DNA from: Delphinus delphis
Lineage: Eukaryota; Chordata; Mammalia; Artiodactyla; Delphinidae
Length of the DNA stretch: 64,000 nt
Direction: 5' to 3'
Assembly: GCF_949987515.2 (NCBI RefSeq)
Contig: NC_082687.1
Location: forward strand, 21,064,148 to 21,128,147
The translations under genes were made by a program, and so were the position numbers. Under the pieces are notes generated by a model. The model was not told the origin of the DNA and did no database searches. It saw only the letters and a program-made list of their open reading frames with translations. Numbering within the stretch: position 1 is the first letter of the stretch; each line of letters starts with the position of its first letter. Shown one piece after another: positions 58,581-64,000 of the stretch.

Positions 58581-59149
58581 GAGATGACCAAGTCTAGTTC
58601 ACATCTAATGACTCACAGAATGATGAGGTTAGCTAGCCCCATCTCTATATTTAAACTTGACTTTTAGATAGCGTCTCAGAGAACTTCCATAAGCAGTACT
58701 AGCCCTACCCAGTATTTAGTTCTGCTTTTACTACTGTGGAACCAAGGATGTGCTCAGAAATGTCCACGTGAACTACCACGGAGGTCTGCTAACTGCGAAA
58801 ATTCACATACTGCTTCATCTCAGAGATGTGTATGTGTGTGCGTGCACGCACGTGTGCGTGTGCACACCCAAGGTACCACGACATCCGGTATCCTTGGGAG
58901 GCTGGGGACTAAGTAGTATTGGGGTGTCCTCTAAACGCCCCTGTGACATGACACCTCACGTGGAGGATGGGTCTATGGTGAACACTTCCTCTTTATCTTA
59001 AGCAAAATTTTGACAGTGATGAGGGGTGGGTACAGGGACAGGAATTCCTCTGGAATGGCTCAGGGATCCAGGTCCAAACCAGGGTAAGCCTGATGGTATT
59101 GCTGAACCAAATCTGTTACCCAGACGGGCCCCAACAATTTAAGCCCTCC
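58581..59149. other. Unrecognised intron segment
   Basis: Short TG/CG alternation at 58827-58864 (GTGTGTGCGTGCACGCACG). Otherwise nothing recognised. Confidence 0.4.
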
Positions 59150-59390
59150 TCCAAGTCACCAGCAAGTAGCAAACATTCATCGTGTATCCATTCTATGCCA
59201 GCCAAATCCCAAATCTTTTCTCTCAATTCCCACATCGACCCTGCAAGGTAATAAACATCATTTATACAAATGAGGAAACTAGGGCTCCCAGAGATGAAAC
59301 AGACCGCCCAGGGTCACACAGCTCATGTGAGGGAGTTGAGACTTGAATTCCAAAGCCTATGCTTTCCGTTAGTTACATGCCTCTGCGCTT
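59150..59390 (-). mobile_element. MIR SINE fragment
   Basis: 'ccctgcaaggtaataaacatcatttatac', 'aatgaggaaactagggctcccagag' and 'cagggtcacacagctcatg' are strong reverse MIR phrases. Confidence 0.85.
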
Positions 59391-60140
59391 GTGAATGGAA
59401 TGTGTTTCTTATTTCCAAACTATTCTGAAATGAGTGTGGCTCTCAAATGAAATAGGGAAGGAGGGGAGGCATCTTCAGAACTGCTCTTTCTATGCAGTGG
59501 GCGGCTGGCACATAAGGAAGTACTATCTGAAAGGGGATTTCCTGTAAGGGCTGCAGTTCTTTCAGATGTTCTCAGAACAGTTCTGCAGCTGTCTGAGTTG
59601 CTCAGGTAGAGATACATACTGGCCACTAACCCAACCCCAGTCTGATCCTAAAGAGCATGGCATGCCGCCCATGTAGGCCACGGGAATGGCCAATCACATT
59701 GACGACCACCCTCCAGGGACATCTCTACAAAGGCACCAACACAAGGATGCATTTCCCAGGAAACCAAACTTGCTCATCCACCATGGTTCATCTCTGGAGC
59801 TGTAAAAACTCACACTATACTGGCACTGCCTTCACCTGGATCTCTGTAATTCTATGTTTCTTTACTAATATCCTTCACTTCAATTTCACTTTCCTCATAG
59901 ACAGGGCTAATATTCTGTAGTTCAGAAGACGACTGTATACACTAAATGAGGTAACACAAGCAACGTATCCAACAATGCCACGTGACTTCCTGTAACTCTC
60001 CTCTTCCATTAATGGTTCCGTAGTGACCTGTAGGGATTTCCAAGTGGGTGTTCCTCACCCCCCTGTTCAATATTGTTATCAAGTATAAAGATAATGCAAA
60101 TATACAGTTTTCGATGATGGATCCAGGGTTCCACAACATG
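59391..60140. other. Unrecognised intron segment
   Basis: No gene or repeat was recognised. Confidence 0.4.
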
Positions 60141-60157
60141 AATACTGCTGATTTTTT

Positions 60158-60359
60158 TTTTTTTTTTGCCGTACGCGGGCCTCTCACTGCTGTGGCCTCT
60201 CCCGCCACGGAGCACAGGCTCCAGAGGCGCAGGCTCAGCGGCCATGGCTCACGGGCCCAGCCGCTCCGCGGCATGTGGGATCTTCCCGGACCGGGGCACG
60301 AACCGGCGTCCCCTGCATCGGCAGGCGGACTCTCAACCACTGCGCCACCAGGGAAGCCC
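60158..60359 (-). mobile_element. CHR-type SINE
   Basis: Reverse-complement unit ending in CACCAGGGAAGCCC. AATACTGCTGATTTTTT at 60141-60157 recurs exactly at 60360-60376. It sits 160 bp from the TVP23B retrocopy. Confidence 0.95.
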
Positions 60360-60394
60360 AATACTGCTGATTTTTTAACTTGAGGTCTACATAA

Positions 60395-62333
<1,939 letters not shown>

Positions 62334-62349
62334 AAAAGTGTAACAACAG
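62334..62349. repeat. Target-site duplication, 3' copy (TVP23B retrocopy)
   Basis: This is the exact second copy of the 16-bp repeat at 60522-60537. Its leading A residues merge with the A-tail, so the tail boundary is uncertain by a few bases. Confidence 0.92.
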
Positions 62350-63179
62350 CTCTCCTACTGGTTAGCAGTAACAGATCAGGTTGGGTGGAACCTGTTTTAT
62401 AAGCAGCCCTGATTTCCTCAAAGTTCAAAGCCATGTGCTTTTGTAATTCCAGGTTACAGTAATGAATGTACATTCTCCAGATCCAGGGGGACTGTGTGTG
62501 TTCTATACTCATGGTAGCTGGAAGGCTGGGCTTCATTCTATGTCTTCATTCTCATCAGGCAGCAAGAGGGTATAACCAGGGCACCGAAGACCCCAGAAAC
62601 CATATCACGTGAGAAACAGATGAAGAAGCCAAGTATATTTTGCTGGAGAAAGAGAAGAACTGGGGAGTAGGAATGCCAGAGCTCGTCTTTAAATAGCTGA
62701 CCATTGCTATGTAGGAAATGGATTCGATTTAATCTAATGTAGCTCCAGAATATGGAACTAAGATCAAGGGTTGGAAATTATGGGGAGAAATTTTCCAGCC
62801 TCTCTATAAGGAGGAACTTTTGAAAATACAAAGGGCTTCACTGTGAGGCTATTGAGCTTCCTGTCCCTTGAGTTTTCATACCAAGCTGCACGTTCATCTA
62901 CCGGGGATTTGTAAAAGGGATTCTTTATTGGGTGGAGGTAGGGGAAAATGACCTCTACGATTCCTTCGCATTCCATGATCTGTCTATTAAGATTTTATAT
63001 CTCTTATTAAAAGTTATAGTCAAAGACACATACACACGTTCCTTCCCTTACTTCATGTAATAGATCCTTGTGGTGAATCATTTCATAAAGGGGATAATTA
63101 CTTCTTTAAAACTTTTGATTTCTATGTATTCTGTTGCCTTAAAATGGAGCAAACCTATGCCTGGATGCAGCGTCTGTGT
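62350..63179. other. Unrecognised intron segment
   Basis: No gene or repeat was recognised. Confidence 0.4.
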
Positions 63180-63888
63180 TTTCAGCACACCCTCCGCCCA
63201 TCTACCTCCTTGTCTGAGTCTCCCCCGCCCCCAACAGCCTTCACCCCACCCTCGCCTCTCCCCGGGCCTCTTGTGCTCTCCACCTAACCGGTTAACATTG
63301 CTTCTCATCCTACGGTCTCTCCAATCTGTTCTCCACGAGCAACCAGAGGAATCGCTTAAAACCATTCATCCGAGCATGTCTTGCTGCCTAAGGTCCTTCT
63401 ATAGATTCCCATTCTCTTAAAGTCACCCTCATGGCCTGGAATCGCTGGGTGACATGGTGTCTCCAAGCCCCTGTCAGGCCAGGCTCCCTCCTCCACCGCG
63501 CTCTGGCCACCCGGGCCTCTCCTCCTGCCTCTGCGCCTGCTTCCCCTCTGCCTTGAACCTGCCCCTCCTACCTCCTGGTCATCCTTCAGGTTTCAGCGCA
63601 AGTATCAACTTCCTGGCCATGCTGTCTCAGTTAGCCTCACCCCGCCCATGCTTGAGCACATCGCTGTTTTATTTCCCTCACGCCCCTTATCACAATTTAT
63701 AACCATTATGCTTCTTACTTTTGACTTGGTATTCTTCCCCCATCCAAGTGTAGCTCACTGGTGCTAAGGACCTAGTCCACGTTGTTGACTGATGTGTCGG
63801 TGCCCAGTGTCTAGCACAGGGACTGGCCCATGCTTGAGGTCAGTAGGTATTTCCCAAATGAAAGAATGAATGAGTGAGTGAGTGAGTG
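63180..63888 (+). mobile_element. L2 LINE 3' region
   Basis: Long L2 stretch: 'gtccttctatagattccc', 'caccgcgctctggccacc', 'catccttcaggtttcagcgc', 'gctcactggtgctaagg', ending in (GAAT/GAGT)n at 63863-63888. Confidence 0.82.
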
Positions 63889-64000
63889 CATGAACAAGTC
63901 TGTCCAGTACAGATGGTCAGCTCTGCGGCTGTGCGTGACCTTGTTCTCCTCTTAGACTGAAATGAATACACTTCCTTGCTACCCGTCGTCCTCTTATCTA

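Noticed and set aside
63070..63702. Proline-rich frames on both strands near the right end
   Set aside because: They lie in an L2 fragment and have no continuity or domain.

Overview
This is a vertebrate nuclear segment, almost certainly from a cetacean (whale or dolphin). The evidence is about a dozen copies of the tRNA-Glu-derived CHR-type SINE in the form that dominates cetacean genomes. They come with artiodactyl-type L1 elements and with old mammalian repeats (MIR, L2, MLT1 LTRs, hAT and Tigger DNA transposons). I see no BovB or Bov-A units, which argues against a ruminant.

The only functional protein-coding sequence I can support is one large internal exon of MAML3 (mastermind-like transcriptional coactivator 3) on the minus strand at 26457-27965. 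It has 503 codons, phase 0 at both ends, a strong acceptor (pyrimidine tract plus CAG) and a perfect donor (CAG|GTAAGT). By homology this is exon 2. Because the gene reads on the minus strand, positions 27966-64000 are part of intron 1 and positions 1-26456 are part of intron 2.

Intron 2 side (1-26456): seven CHR SINE copies, several MIR and L2 pieces, an MLT1-type LTR, a Tigger-type MITE with TA target sites, a MER3-like hAT element split by a SINE, old L1 ORF1-like sequence, and a 5'-truncated L1 (22826-23450). There is also a CpG-rich patch (about 3030-3480) and some unique sequence that could be regulatory.

Intron 1 side (27966-64000): a full-length 6.86-kb L1 in the same orientation as MAML3 (34413-41270, flanked by a 10-bp target-site duplication). 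Its ORF1 is uninterrupted (297 codons) and its ORF2 is broken several times. More truncated L1s, three MLT1 LTRs and six SINEs follow (three of them long-form), several nested in older elements. A processed TVP23B pseudogene (60538-62333) lies antisense to MAML3, with a 16-bp target-site duplication, an A-tail and two in-frame stops.

No operon, CRISPR array, novel enzyme system or RNA gene was found. The points most worth a second look are the TVP23B retrocopy, the full-length L1 with intact ORF1, the inverted L1 3' ends that bracket MAML3 exon 2, the very short glutamine tracts of this MAML3 exon, and a few unique intronic blocks that look like candidate enhancers. Repeat-family names come from recognising the sequences by eye, not from a database search.
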